Below are positions 30,021-40,800 of a stretch of 64,000 nt of DNA, in pieces. Where the stretch lies: NCBI GenBank assembly GCA_030849465.1, contig JARVLF010000008.1, forward strand, positions 310,001-374,000. The letters are read 5' to 3'. Each line of letters starts with the position of its first letter. Position 1 is the stretch's first letter. Below the pieces are notes generated by a model. It saw only the letters and a list, made by a program, of their open reading frames with translations. It did no database searches and was not told the origin of the DNA. The position numbers and the translations under genes are program-made. Origin of the DNA: Moesziomyces globuligerus (taxonomy: Eukaryota > Basidiomycota > Ustilaginomycetes > Ustilaginales > Ustilaginaceae).

Positions 30021-31061
30021 ATGAGTCGCGTCTCTACCGCGCGGCGGTCGTCGCTGCCGCTGGGCCTGCAGCGGCACCACCTCGTCTTTGCTGGCTACCT
30101 CAGCACCATCGTTCTCGTCGGCACGGTGTACAGCGTCGTCTACGGCACGCACATCCAGAACGTACGCATCTCCTCGGGTGCCTCGTCGGACTTCCCCTCC
30201 ACGCTTCCCGGCACGGCGGTGGGACCGGCGCCCATCCAGAACGGCGTGCAGGGGAGTACGCAGTTGGGACCGCTGCCGCCGACGATCGCGCTGCCGCCGC
30301 ACCATGCGCTCAACTACTGGGCGAACCGCAAGAACATTGTCAACCAGCTGTTTGTCAAGAAGGCTTGGCTCTGGACCACGCTCGTGTGGCTAGGCCAGCT
30401 CTTCTTCCTGCGACTCGCGCCCACGCCTCGCGCGCTGTCCACCAAGGTGGACGACAAGAAGTCGGAGCAGGCGACCATCACGAGTCCCGTAGCCGCGTCG
30501 GTGCTGCGCTACCTCGTGGCGACCTCGGCCTGGCTGCTCTTTGCGAATTGGTTCTTCGGTCCGCCTCTGACCGAGCGCATCCTCACCGCGACAGGCGCGG
30601 TGTGCGTGCCGAGCAACAGCGCCGGCACGGTGGAGGAGCTGTACTGCCGCACGCATACGCCGCTCTCGTCCAAAACCCACCCGGCACTCTTCGCCGGCAC
30701 CAGCTCGGTCAAGTCGATCAGAGCAGCCTGGAAGGGCGGACACGATATCTCGGGCCATACGTTTATCATGGTGCTGTCGTCGCTGCTGCTGCTCGAGGAC
30801 GTGGCTCCTTACCTCGCGGCCCTCATCGCGAGATCGTCCCTCGCAAAGACGCTTTTCGGCTCCACGCAAAGCTCCAACCTTCAAGCGGCGTTCGTCGTCC
30901 GAACCACCTCCGCCAAGGCCGCCATCGCCGCAACCCTCGCGCTCGTGGGTCTGTGGAGCTGGATGCTCCTCAATACCGCCATCTACTTCCACACGCCGCA
31001 GGAAAAGGTCTCGGGTCTCATCGTCGCCCTTGCAGCTTGGCTAGTCCTGCCCAAATTCTAG
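30021..31061 (+). CDS. FIT-family ER protein (Scs3/Yft2-like lipid-droplet biogenesis factor)
   Basis: 346 residues; the ATG at 30021 is the first in frame (upstream start is TTG). Several hydrophobic segments are visible (about 22-42, 112-127, 163-178, 253-270, 295-320, 330-343). The FIT signature is present: GGHDISGHTFIMVLSSLLLL near 239-258, whose second histidine is one of the two active-site histidines, and IYFHTPQEKVSGL near 322 with the second. FIT proteins are ER acyl-CoA diphosphatases needed for normal ER shape and for budding of lipid droplets; yeast has Scs3 and Yft2. Which of the two this matches is not clear. It is convergent with the PEX11-like gene (118 bp between stops). Confidence 0.9.
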   Translation: MSRVSTARRSSLPLGLQRHHLVFAGYLSTIVLVGTVYSVVYGTHIQNVRISSGASSDFPSTLPGTAVGPAPIQNGVQGSTQLGPLPPTIALPPHHALNYWANRKNIVNQLFVKKAWLWTTLVWLGQLFFLRLAPTPRALSTKVDDKKSEQATITSPVAASVLRYLVATSAWLLFANWFFGPPLTERILTATGAVCVPSNSAGTVEELYCRTHTPLSSKTHPALFAGTSSVKSIRAAWKGGHDISGHTFIMVLSSLLLLEDVAPYLAALIARSSLAKTLFGSTQSSNLQAAFVVRTTSAKAAIAATLALVGLWSWMLLNTAIYFHTPQEKVSGLIVALAAWLVLPKF

Positions 31062-31130
31062 ATCGCCCCCATTCGAAATAAAGTCGACCTCGGAACTTCA
31101 CCGGAATGCAAATGAGAAGTCGGATTGCAG

Positions 31131-31176
31131 GTGTGCGGGTGTGCGGGTGTGCGGGTGTGCGGGTGGGGGGGGGGGG
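31131..31176. repeat. 8-bp tandem repeat (gtgtgcgg) ending in a 12-G run
   Basis: Four exact 8-bp units at 31131-31162 followed by gtg and twelve G (31165-31176). It lies between two convergent stop codons, 4 bp from the end of the PEX11-like gene. The repeated GGG blocks on the plus strand could form a G-quadruplex. Confidence 0.9.
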
Positions 31177-31179
31177 TAT

Positions 31180-33297
31180 TTAGGCGAGGGAGATCCAGAG
31201 CGAGGTGAGGCGGATGAGGCTTGCGGTGAGGCCGGTGCAGGCTTCGACGGCGTCCTTGTCGATGTGGGGAGCGGCGGCTTCGTAGGCGAGGAAGGTGGCT
31301 TCGGAGCAGTCTGCGAGGCGGAGCCAGAAGTTGGTGCGGAGGCCACGACGGGTGGTGCGGAGGTCGGCTTCGGCACGGACCAGAGCGCGTTCGGTCGACT
31401 TTCGCATCGACTCGACATCCAACTCTCTCACCCTCTCCCGCCTCCTGCGCGGGGTTTCATCGTGGTGCGATACAGGAACGCGGTCATCGTTATCCGGTAC
31501 AACGGTCCAGGTATCCGAGAGGCTCGATTCGGAGCTCGGTGAGTCTACATCGTCCAAATCCCTTGCAGCTGCCTGCAGATCCTCGCCTAGCATCTGCAAT
31601 TGCCCCCCATCGTCTGCTGAGGCGTCGGAGGCTAGATCGGGATGAGGACGGGTACGGGAGGGATCGCGCTTTCGATGCGAGAGCGCTTCGCTGCGCGAGA
31701 TCGAGGTGCCCGCCAACTCGCTTGCCCAACCGAGCTTATCCGTCGCACGCGTGATGCGTCTGTGAGCAGAGCGAAGCCGAGCCCGTAGCGTTCGACGTTG
31801 CATCCGCAGCGCTACCAGACTCAGCACGACAGAGCACAGCGAGAGCATGATCCCCAACCGCTCCACACCCTGTCGACGACGTCGCGAGAGGAAGGGTAGA
31901 CCCAATCGCTGGATACCCACTGCGCGCCAGAACATCCCACCGCCCGCAAGCACCGCCGCCGTCTCGCACGCCTCGCCCACCATGGCCAGCGACTCGGCCG
32001 CCGCCTCCACCACGGGCGCCCGCCACATGCGTCCCCACACGCCAACCACCCGTCCCACCAGCCCCGCTCCCCATCCACCTCTGCCTCGATCGACCTCGAC
32101 TCGCCGACTCGACTCGGTGCGGTTGGTGTTGGCGAGGACGTCGAAGGGGACTTGGGCCGCAGGCTGCCAGGACGACGTGTCTTGGTGATCGGAGGGTCGG
32201 TCGAGCAGCTCGTCGCCCGTGAGCCTTGCCTGGAGCTCGAGCGCCTCTTCGCGCGGAGCGGTGCGGCGGTCCTGTCTGTGCTGCCAGTGCTCCATCGCCT
32301 TTTCGGTTGCGGCTGTGATCCAGCGTGCGATGAGGACGACGCGGCGGAAGTTGTCGATCGCCTCGGCCGAGGTGTAGATCCTCTGCATCAGCGCGAGCCG
32401 CACTGGTTTGGGGAACGACATGGCGAGCACGGCTCCTGCGGGGCGGAGCATCGCGGCGCGGTAGGACCTCGGCACGGGATGGTCGAGCGACGCATGCAGG
32501 AGCAGCACCACCGAGTGGCTCAGATGCAGCACCTGCTCTCTGCCCTCCCACGTCTTGAGCAGCCGCACCAGCACGTTGCGCCGACGCCGGTGCAGCTTCA
32601 CCGCCGCGGGCGGCAGCGTCATCGACGGCCACGACGCCGAGAGGCTCGATGGGAGGAAGGAGCGCGCGGCGGGCGTGTCGGGCTGCGAGCCGCAGCGCGA
32701 GTGCGGATGCGTCGCAAAGCTCGTCGAGTGCGAGTGGCTGATCGTGATCACATCGCCCTCCTGCGCTTCGCGCGCACTCAGCGTCTGGTCCGCAGAGCCG
32801 CTCATGTCGTCCTGCCCGTCGCCGTCCGATGCCAGCGTGCGCTCGTGCGCATCGCGCAGATCAAAGTCGTACGACGGCACAAACTCGCTCTCGCCGTCCG
32901 CTTCGCGCGCTTCGCGCGTTTGGCGGGGCGCATCGAAGCTGCCATCGCCATCATCGTCTTCGTCGGAATCCGTCATCGAGGTGGGTACGAAGGTGGTGAC
33001 CGAGCTGAGCGAGGCCATGGTCGGCTGCGCTGGCTCGTCGGTCGTGGTGCGCAGCGACGCCGTCGACGGGCTGGGCGACACGACGGGCGTCGATGAGCGC
33101 AAGCTCTCGAGATGCATCCTCGGCATCGCAGTCAGTGGTTCTGCATCGAGGTGCGAGACGCGGCTGGACGAGGCGGTGACAAAGCCCGTGGCGGTGTCAT
33201 CCACGTCGCTGCGGAGCGAGAGCGACGAGGTGGAGGGAGGCGGTGGGCGCAGATGCTGCGCGTCGCCGTCGTCGCGGGAGGGATCGTGATTGGACAT
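31180..33297 (-). CDS. Large PEX11-like protein
   Basis: 705 residues; ATG at 33297 is the first ATG (the open frame continues upstream only to a GTG). The first about 230 residues are Ser/Asp-rich low complexity. A PEX11-like region starts near 232 with LVRLLKTWEGREQVLHLSHS, matching the family start around a GR(D/E)K/Q motif, followed by IDNFRRVVLIARWITAATEK. Hydrophobic stretches appear later (for example IMLSLCSVVLSLVALRM), and the end NFWLRLADCSEATFLAYEAA with a final TGLTASLIRLTSLWISL resembles the PEX11 C-terminus. PEX11 proteins elongate and divide peroxisomes. The protein is about twice to three times the usual length, from the N-terminal extension and an acidic insert. Family assignment is by pattern and only moderately sure. 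Confidence 0.6.
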   Translation of the reverse strand: MSNHDPSRDDGDAQHLRPPPPSTSSLSLRSDVDDTATGFVTASSSRVSHLDAEPLTAMPRMHLESLRSSTPVVSPSPSTASLRTTTDEPAQPTMASLSSVTTFVPTSMTDSDEDDDGDGSFDAPRQTREAREADGESEFVPSYDFDLRDAHERTLASDGDGQDDMSGSADQTLSAREAQEGDVITISHSHSTSFATHPHSRCGSQPDTPAARSFLPSSLSASWPSMTLPPAAVKLHRRRRNVLVRLLKTWEGREQVLHLSHSVVLLLHASLDHPVPRSYRAAMLRPAGAVLAMSFPKPVRLALMQRIYTSAEAIDNFRRVVLIARWITAATEKAMEHWQHRQDRRTAPREEALELQARLTGDELLDRPSDHQDTSSWQPAAQVPFDVLANTNRTESSRRVEVDRGRGGWGAGLVGRVVGVWGRMWRAPVVEAAAESLAMVGEACETAAVLAGGGMFWRAVGIQRLGLPFLSRRRRQGVERLGIMLSLCSVVLSLVALRMQRRTLRARLRSAHRRITRATDKLGWASELAGTSISRSEALSHRKRDPSRTRPHPDLASDASADDGGQLQMLGEDLQAAARDLDDVDSPSSESSLSDTWTVVPDNDDRVPVSHHDETPRRRRERVRELDVESMRKSTERALVRAEADLRTTRRGLRTNFWLRLADCSEATFLAYEAAAPHIDKDAVEACTGLTASLIRLTSLWISLA

Positions 33298-33737
33298 GGC
33301 GCTCGCGCCTGCGAGGATGCGCAGCGGGCAGTGTGAGCAGCAACGCGCACAGGGATGATGGTGGTGATGCAAAGGGTCAGAGAGGGGACGTGCGTGAGGG
33401 GATGGGCACGCGTCCTTTCTGTTCCGGCTCACCTCGCCGGCTGCTTCCCGAAAGTCGTCTAGGCTTCTCGCGCTGCAGCCGCGCTGCAGCCGCGCCGCAG
33501 CCGCGCTCAGCTGCTCCTCGGCTGGACCCTGATAGCCGCGCGAAACGCCCACGCCCAAAATTCTTGACGAGCTGTTAGCCACTACTTCCTAACAATTTGA
33601 CAATTGGCTTCCGCCCGAACGACCTCATCCAGCCGCTCATCGGCACAATGCTCAACCAAGCCAGTCTTGGACGACACACAGGCTGCGTATGGAAGCATAT
33701 AGTACATTGAGATTCAGCGGACACAGACGTCCACGAC
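33298..33737. other. Region between the PEX11-like gene and uS17m
   Basis: 440 bp, holding the PEX11-like promoter and leader and the uS17m 3' end (both genes on the minus strand). A cagccgcgctg-type GC repeat lies near 33475-33515. No gene seen. Confidence 0.55.
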
Positions 33738-34212
33738 CTATCTGGAGCTACCGGGGCCGGCGCGCTTGGCGATCTCGTTCTTGACGAGCTGTTCGATGCG
33801 GCCCTTCTCCTTGTCCTCGGCCGACATGTAGCTCGCCGCCTTGGCACGGCGCGCCTCTGCCTCGGCTTCCGTTCCCACCTTGTCGAGCAGCGTAAAGTGC
33901 TTGCGTGCCGACAGCGGCCTGCACGCCGAGGCGACGATCTTGTCGCCGACGGACAGCGAGTTCTGCTCGTCGTGCACCAGGTACTTCTTGTGGCGGATGT
34001 ACGGCTGCGTAGTCGCACATAGGCATCGAGAGCAAGAGTGTGTCAGAGACGGATCGATCGTGCGCACGAAGTTCGTGCAGAGGGGGAAAGGGCATGCGTC
34101 GACTTACCTTGAGCAGCTTGGGGTGTATCAAGCGGCGCTCGACTGTGACGGTGACTGTCTTGGCCATCACGCCGGCCTTGGTGACGATGCCCTCGATCGT
34201 CTGGATTGCCAT
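33738..34212 (-). CDS. MRPS17: Mitochondrial small-subunit ribosomal protein uS17m, two exons
   Basis: Model: complement(33738..34004, 34108..34212), 123 residues. The 103-nt intron (GTAAGT to ACGCAG) splits the codon row [18 protein letters not shown] in phase 0. The S17 fold features are visible: [20 protein letters not shown] at the start, then [20 protein letters not shown]. The Lys/Glu-rich C-terminal extension (about 85-123) is usual for mitochondrial members and not for cytosolic uS17. It acts in assembly and decoding-site stability of the mitochondrial small subunit. No strong targeting peptide is visible, which is common for this protein. It is divergent from TFC3. Confidence 0.9.
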
Positions 34213-34818
34213 GATGACTGCTGTGCGTTTGCGTGGGTAGTGCGAGGTCGAGAGGAACGTAGACTGCTTGACGGGGGTCCTCGTAGACGATAGAGCCAGC
34301 TGGGGTGTAGCGGACAAGCAGCGAGCCGATTCAAACGTGGCCGAGTCGTGCGCCGGAGTTGGGCGTGCGTGTCCAGATGTATGCGTGCGAGCGTCCGGCT
34401 CAGAATTGAGCGCTGCGTGTGGTCTAGATAGGTGCGGTCGAGATGGTGAGCAGAAGACAGACTGGGCATGACAGATTTGCCAAATCCACGCGGCTGCAGG
34501 CAGAAGATCCACTTTCTTTTTGCTTAGTCATCGTAGATCAGTTGACGACACGAAAAGGGGCTCTAACAGACTGAAGCGGAATTCTGGCCAGGCGTTGGAC
34601 CCTGAACGTTTGGTCCATCTTGGCCTCCACCGTCCTTGACATCTCTCTTGGCTTCGCTCCATCCACACCGAGTATCTCTCTCAAGCAGCGCTCTTGTCTG
34701 CATGTCGTGAGGGTGCTCCTCGATTCTGCACCTCAGCCGTCACACGTGTCATGCCTATATCCCGTTGAGGTCTGCGCCGACGCGCACTGCTTCCAGCCGC
34801 CATCTGTAACCCGCCAGC
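34213..34818. promoter_or_regulatory. Divergent promoter region of uS17m and TFC3
   Basis: 606 bp between start codons; holds both promoters. Short frames here are unsupported. A small run of cttttt (34512-34519) is the only notable simple sequence. Confidence 0.5.
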
Positions 34819-37800
34819 ATGATCGACGAGCTCATCGACCACTGCATCGACGAGATCGGTCTGGACGGAGAGTCTGGCACGGAGATCGAGCGTCTCGCTT
34901 CCTTCATCCGCCACTTCCACGCCGACCATTCCTCGCGCTCCCAGCTGCCCAACCAGCTCGTCGACGTCTCCTACCTCGCCTTTGTCTTTCGACAGCTCAT
35001 CGCCCATCCACAAGTCAACATCGGCCTCTTCGTATCCGGCGTGCCAAATGTAGATGGCGCCAAAAGCGGCATATTCAAGCGCAAGTCCTTGACGTCCAGC
35101 GCTCCGAGCACGCCCAAGCAAGAACCGCAGCTGCAGCCCGCCGCTCCAGAGTATGACTGGGTCGATCTCCTGCTCGACCCGACCCTTTCCGAGCGTCAGG
35201 ATCTCTCCCACCTCCAAAGCATCCATGGAGATCGTCTGCGTCTCGTCTTGACGCCTGCAGCTATCAAGCGCCGGCTCGCAGGCGCCGGCGACGTCTACCT
35301 ACCACCATCTACTTATCGCGTGCTCCAGATCATCTGCCGCTCGCGCGAAAGGGCCGTGCTAAGCACCGACATTGGCGACGCCCTTCACACCGATCAGAAG
35401 ACCGTCTTCTACATTTGCAAGCGCCTCGTCGATCTTGGCCTCGTTGTCAGATTCAAGGCACGCGAGACGGGCACCGTCGCCAGCTACTTTGTCGCGACCA
35501 GGTTCCAGCATCTCTGCGACCTCTTGATCCAGCATCGCAATGCCGAAATCGCCGCCGATCTGCAATTGAGCTCGGCAACCTCGGCACTGCCGCCGCCGAC
35601 TGTAGATCCCGCTTTCTCCTCGATGCAATCGCTCGAGGATTTGGATGACTCGGATCAGGACGACGAGGCAGATGCGCACGCCGCGTCTCAAGCCACGGAT
35701 GCATCGGCACCTGTCGTCACGGTCAAGGATGAGGAGAGTCACGATATTCCGGTCGGCGATCAGAACGGCAGTGAGAATGCACATGCGCCGCATCGGTCGC
35801 TCGCTCCGACCTTCCAGCTCGTCGACACCGAAAAGTCGCTGCTGTGGATGAGCAGCCGACCCGATCTCATCCGCTTCCGCATCTACCTTGTCTGCAACTC
35901 GACCAAATCCAAGGTCACCGCACGTATCGGTCTCCTGAACCGCATCAATGTCACGCGCGAGCGCTCGCAGAAGAGGATGTTCACCAGCCTGCTCGAGCAC
36001 GCGGTCGTTGATGGCTTCCTCGAGGTCGTCCACCTCTTCGTTGCCACCACCGGTCGCACCGTCCGCGGTCTCAGGATGACTCAGAAGGGCCTCGACGAGA
36101 TGCACGACATGCTCCGAGGCGACGTAGATGCTGCTGCTTCGCTCCTCGAGCAGCAGCGCGCCAGCAAGCTCAACGCCGCCTTGCAGCAGGATCTCGACAG
36201 GATCGAGTCGCGCCTGCCGCGCGAACTCACCTTGGAGCGCTGGCTGTACGAGGAGGTGGCGCGCGCGGGTCCGTCCGGCCGCACGGCAGCCCAGCTCATG
36301 GCTAGGCTCAACGCGGGCGGCCACTTTACCCGCGTCATCGAGCAGATCGCCCTTCGCGCCGACGAAGCGGTGGGCGAGCCCTCGATGAGCGACCTCAGCT
36401 TGCGAACTTTCCACGAGCATAAGCTCCGCGTCCGCAGCACCAAGCTCTACAGCCTCCATGCCTGGGTCCTACAGTGCGCCAACGCAGGCTATCTGGACGA
36501 GCAGGATCGAGAGCTGCTCGCGCAAGCAGGTGGGACCTCGTGCTTCCACAGCTTGTCCTCCGCTTGGGACGCGCCAGAGCAGGTGGGCAGGCACATGGCA
36601 GCCGCCGGTAAGGACATCTTTGCAACCCCATCCCGCAGAGGCCGTCCGCCCAAGAGGAAAGCTGAAGATGACCCGAGCACGCCTCCGCGAAAGAGGGGAC
36701 GACCACGCAAGACTCCCATCAGCGCAGCCGCCGCCAGTCCATCCCCGGCTGATGGGGCGGGCGGTAGTAGTGCAGCATCGCTGCCAACAAAGCAGATGCA
36801 GCAGGGAGCTGGGCTCGTAGACTCGCCCATGCAGGCTGCGCAGGCCAGTCCGGAAGCGGCACAGGGTGCAGGTACAGCGGATTATAGCTCCGGCTCGTTG
36901 GCGGTTCCCGACTCACCTGCCGATGGAGCGGCTTCGCGCCGGAGGCAGCGCATGATGCAGACGCAGAGCTTCCACCGTCCAACTTCTCTCCTCGCTACTG
37001 CTCCGGTCGTGGCCTCGTCGGGATCGGAGGCCGACCAGGTCCATGCTGGATCCCCGATGCCAGGCACCGCGGAAACAGCATTGCCAGTGACGCCTAAGCG
37101 GGAGGCGATGCAAGGCGGCATGCAAGAGACGCCGGACAATACCGTCCCAGCGCCGTCGGCGTCCGACGGCAACCTCGGCAATCTCGGCAATGTGGCGGAT
37201 CTGCTTTCGGCGCCAGCTGGTCTCAAGACGGAAGCAGATTTGAACATGGCCGCAACCCCGTCTGCGAAGCGGATGGCGGAAGCGATGGCGACGCCAGCAT
37301 CGGATCGCAAGAAGCGCACGAACCTGACACAGCTGCGCAGCTCGCATGCGCTCGTGCAGTGCATCCGCGAGGCAGGCGGAGCTATGGATGCTCTACAGAT
37401 CCCCGAGCTGCTGTCGAACTTTGTCGAGAGGCACGGGTTCGCCTCGGATGCGCAGCTGGTGAATCTGCGCGACAAGAAGGTGCGAGACAAGGCGCTGGCT
37501 GCTGCGGTCGACAACGGCTTGCTGCGTCGCACGTACGTGCGCGTCGAACATCCCAGCGCCGCGTTCCCGAGACGTCAGATCGTCCATCTGCCCGATCTGC
37601 CGCTCGAGCAGGTGCATGCGTATTGCGACGCGGTCAAAAAGGGCACAGAGGGCTGGTTCGATACCAAGAACGCTAAGACGGCGCTGCTGGTCGCGACCGA
37701 CAGCGTCGAGGTCGGCGAGGTCGATGCGAAGCATGTCTCCAAGCCGTGGCATCATCCGGAGCCGATGCGGCTCACCGAGCTGCCGACGGAGCCCAGCCAG

Positions 37801-40800
37801 CTCGCCCTGCTCCGCCAGCCATTCCGAGACGTCACGAGCGCCTACCGCCAGCATCTGGGCTATCTCGGCGGCGAAATGCTCCGACTCAAGGCCTTCCACC
37901 TTGCGTGCGCGCACTATGTACGCCTTCGACAATCCAACGCCGAGGGAGATGGAGCGCCAACGAACGATGCTGCACTGCCGTTGAGCTTCTTCTGGACCGA
38001 GGCTCCGCTGGACCTGTACCTCGCGCTCATGTTCGTGCTGCAGATGCCCGAGCAGGTCGAGCAGCTGGCGCTGGACCCGGCCGTTCGACAGATGCCGATG
38101 CACGCGCTGCCAGACGAGCTCAGGCATGCTCTCGGCCTCTCGGGTGGCGTTCCGGCCGACGTCAAGGTCGCCTTCTACAGCCTAGCCACGCAGCTGTCCG
38201 ATCTCGGTGTGTTTAGGATCCAGTCTGTTTCCGACGGATCTGGGGCGAGCGACCTCGTTGCGTCCACAACCACCGTCGAGCCTCGTCTGCGCGTCCCGCG
38301 GTACGACTGGCTGGCGGAGGAGGCGGAGAAGCCGCTGGTCCAGGTGCACGACGTCGGTCTCGACGCCGACAAGATCAACCTCTTCTGGGCCATGATGCAG
38401 GCGAGCTGCCTCAAGGTCCGCAGAGGCATGCAGCATGCGGAAGGCGAGGGGGGTGATGCCGTTGCTGCGGGTGCCTCGGAAGCTGTCGCTGGCCACGGTC
38501 TGCGAGTCGGCGACGACATCGATCCGTTCAAGACGCTCCCGGAGGAGCTTGGGGCTGTGATGCAGGCGCACCGGGCTTGGCGTCCGTTCTGCCAGCTGCG
38601 GCCGTCGCAGGTCAAGTTCCTGCACCGCGTCGACGTGCGCGACTGTGCATCGACGTCCACGGACGACGTCGACCGGCTGGCGTACGTGACGCTCGTGCCG
38701 CAGAGCGTGGTGCGGGCGGTGCTGCAACACCGGTGGCGGTCGGCGCAGGTGTCCGAGGAGGCCGAGGCTTCGCTGCGCCAAGCAAGGCCGCACTTCACCT
38801 GGCCGCTTCGGCTCTCGGTCATCTCGCTGCCGACCAACGTCTACAGCCCCATCAAGGTGGCGGTGGCGGCCGAGAGGAAGAAGCGCAGGCGGACGGCGGC
38901 GGAGCGCGAGAAGCAGGGTCGCATGACGACGCTCGCCAAGGCGCGCGAGCTGCGGCAGCGGCGCGAGGCGCAATTCCAGACGCTGCTCGACCAGGCGTTT
39001 GCCGAGGTACCGTCGGCGCACACGCTGAGGGAGAAGATCGAAACGGCGCTCGGCGTGATCCGCAAGAAATTCGTAGCGGGCGACGTGCGGTTCGACGCCG
39101 AGGCGGCGGAGAAGGCGATCGCGCGTGCCGTCAGGTCCGCCTCGGGTGTTCGACGCATGCCCACCGCTCGCACTGCGCCTGTGGCCCGACGACGTCGGGC
39201 CAAGCCACCGGCAGAGCAGGACGCTGAGCCAGCTCAGGAAGCCGCGGCGCCTGCGGCTGGGGCGGAGGGCGGTGAGAGTGGGAGCAAAGCCAAAGAGGCG
39301 CCGAAGCGGGATCGACGGAGCCGTCGGAACTTGGACCAAGCCAACTTCTGGACGGCGGCGCGCAAGGAGTTGCTGCGCGATGCGGCGGTCATCCTGCGCG
39401 TGCGCGACGAGGTGCGTGGACGCTCGGACTGGAGCGCGCTCTTCCAGCTGTTCGACGACGACGAGCGCACCAAGACCAAGGCGGTCGTCATGGCGCAGTG
39501 GCGCCACCAGTACCAACGCATGCGCACGCTCTACGGCGAAGAGGCCTACCTCGCCGCACTCGAGGCGCGCTGGATCGGCGTCTACCTCGCCGCGCGCGCC
39601 GAGGGCAGCTTGGAGGATGCCGGCTTTCCCTCGGCGACGGGCTTCGATCTGGCGGCGCAGGTCGAGCTGCTCCGGGAAAAGATCGACAAGAACGAGGTGC
39701 AGAGGTCGCTGGTCAAGCCGACAGCACGCTATGCGCTTCCGGTGAGGCTGGGTGAGGCGGACTTTACGAGCGGCTGGAAGGAGGAGTTCGTCGAGGAGCC
39801 CGCCGAGAGGAGGTTCGAGACGTACTTCAGCGCCGAGGTGGGCGTCACCAACAAGCGGTTCGAGAAGCTGCTCAATACTGCGCTCGGCACCGAGCACGAG
39901 GCTGGCGAGGCGCAGGTGCAGGTGGAGGAGCGGATGGCCGAGGTGGCGGTGCGGATCGTGGTCACCACGGCGAGCAACGAGGGCGAGGCGAACGGTGCGC
40001 CGGGCGAAGATGCGGTGGACGAGGTGGTCAAGGCCGAGTTCTGCGCCTCGGTGGGAGATGCACGCATCGAGGCGGCGATGACACGCATGCTGGAGCTGCG
40101 GCTGCTGCGATCCGTCACCAGCGATCCCACGCTCCGTCGTCGGCCCGGGACCAACTTTGTGCTGGGCGACGAGATGTACAAGCTGCTGCCGGACGGAGGA
40201 GCGCGTGCGGCCATGGGTGCGGCGGAGCTAGCGGCGACGATGGCGAATCAGGCGCCTGCGCTGCAGGAGCTGTGTGCGGCTGAGGAGGGGATGCTGGTGC
40301 AGCCGGTCGAGACGGACGGCGAGGCAGCGGCCATGATGTTGCTCATGGAGCTCGGCGTCGCGCAGGGCTCGGTGGACACGAGGCCGTTCGAGGCGCTGAG
40401 GAGCACGGCGGCGTTCAACGCACGCGTGCTCAACGACGATCACCTCGAGTGCCTCGTGCGTCTCACCGCCGAGCAGGGCGCGATGCGCTCGCTGGATGCC
40501 AATGTGCTCGAGCTTCCCAGCCTGCCCGAGGACCGCGTGCTGGCCTGGCTCGCAACGTCCGAGCCAGAGTTGGAGGAGGCGTGGAGGACGCAGCTGGAGT
40601 CGAAGGACGTCGAGGTGCGTGGGTTGGCGCTCAAGATCCTGCAGGCCGGCGCCGCAGGGTTGCACGTTGGCGCCGATGTCAAGAACGACGTCGTACGAGA
40701 TCTGCTCGAGGGCGAGAGGCCCGTGGCGTTCTGGTCGCCGCTTGGCGCCCGGCCTGTGTTGGTGGCGAGCGTGTACGTGCGCACGTATACCCTCGCCTTG

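Noticed and set aside
38182..39897. Minus-strand 571-codon frame over TFC3
   Set aside because: Antisense shadow of a conserved gene, Arg/Leu/His-rich.
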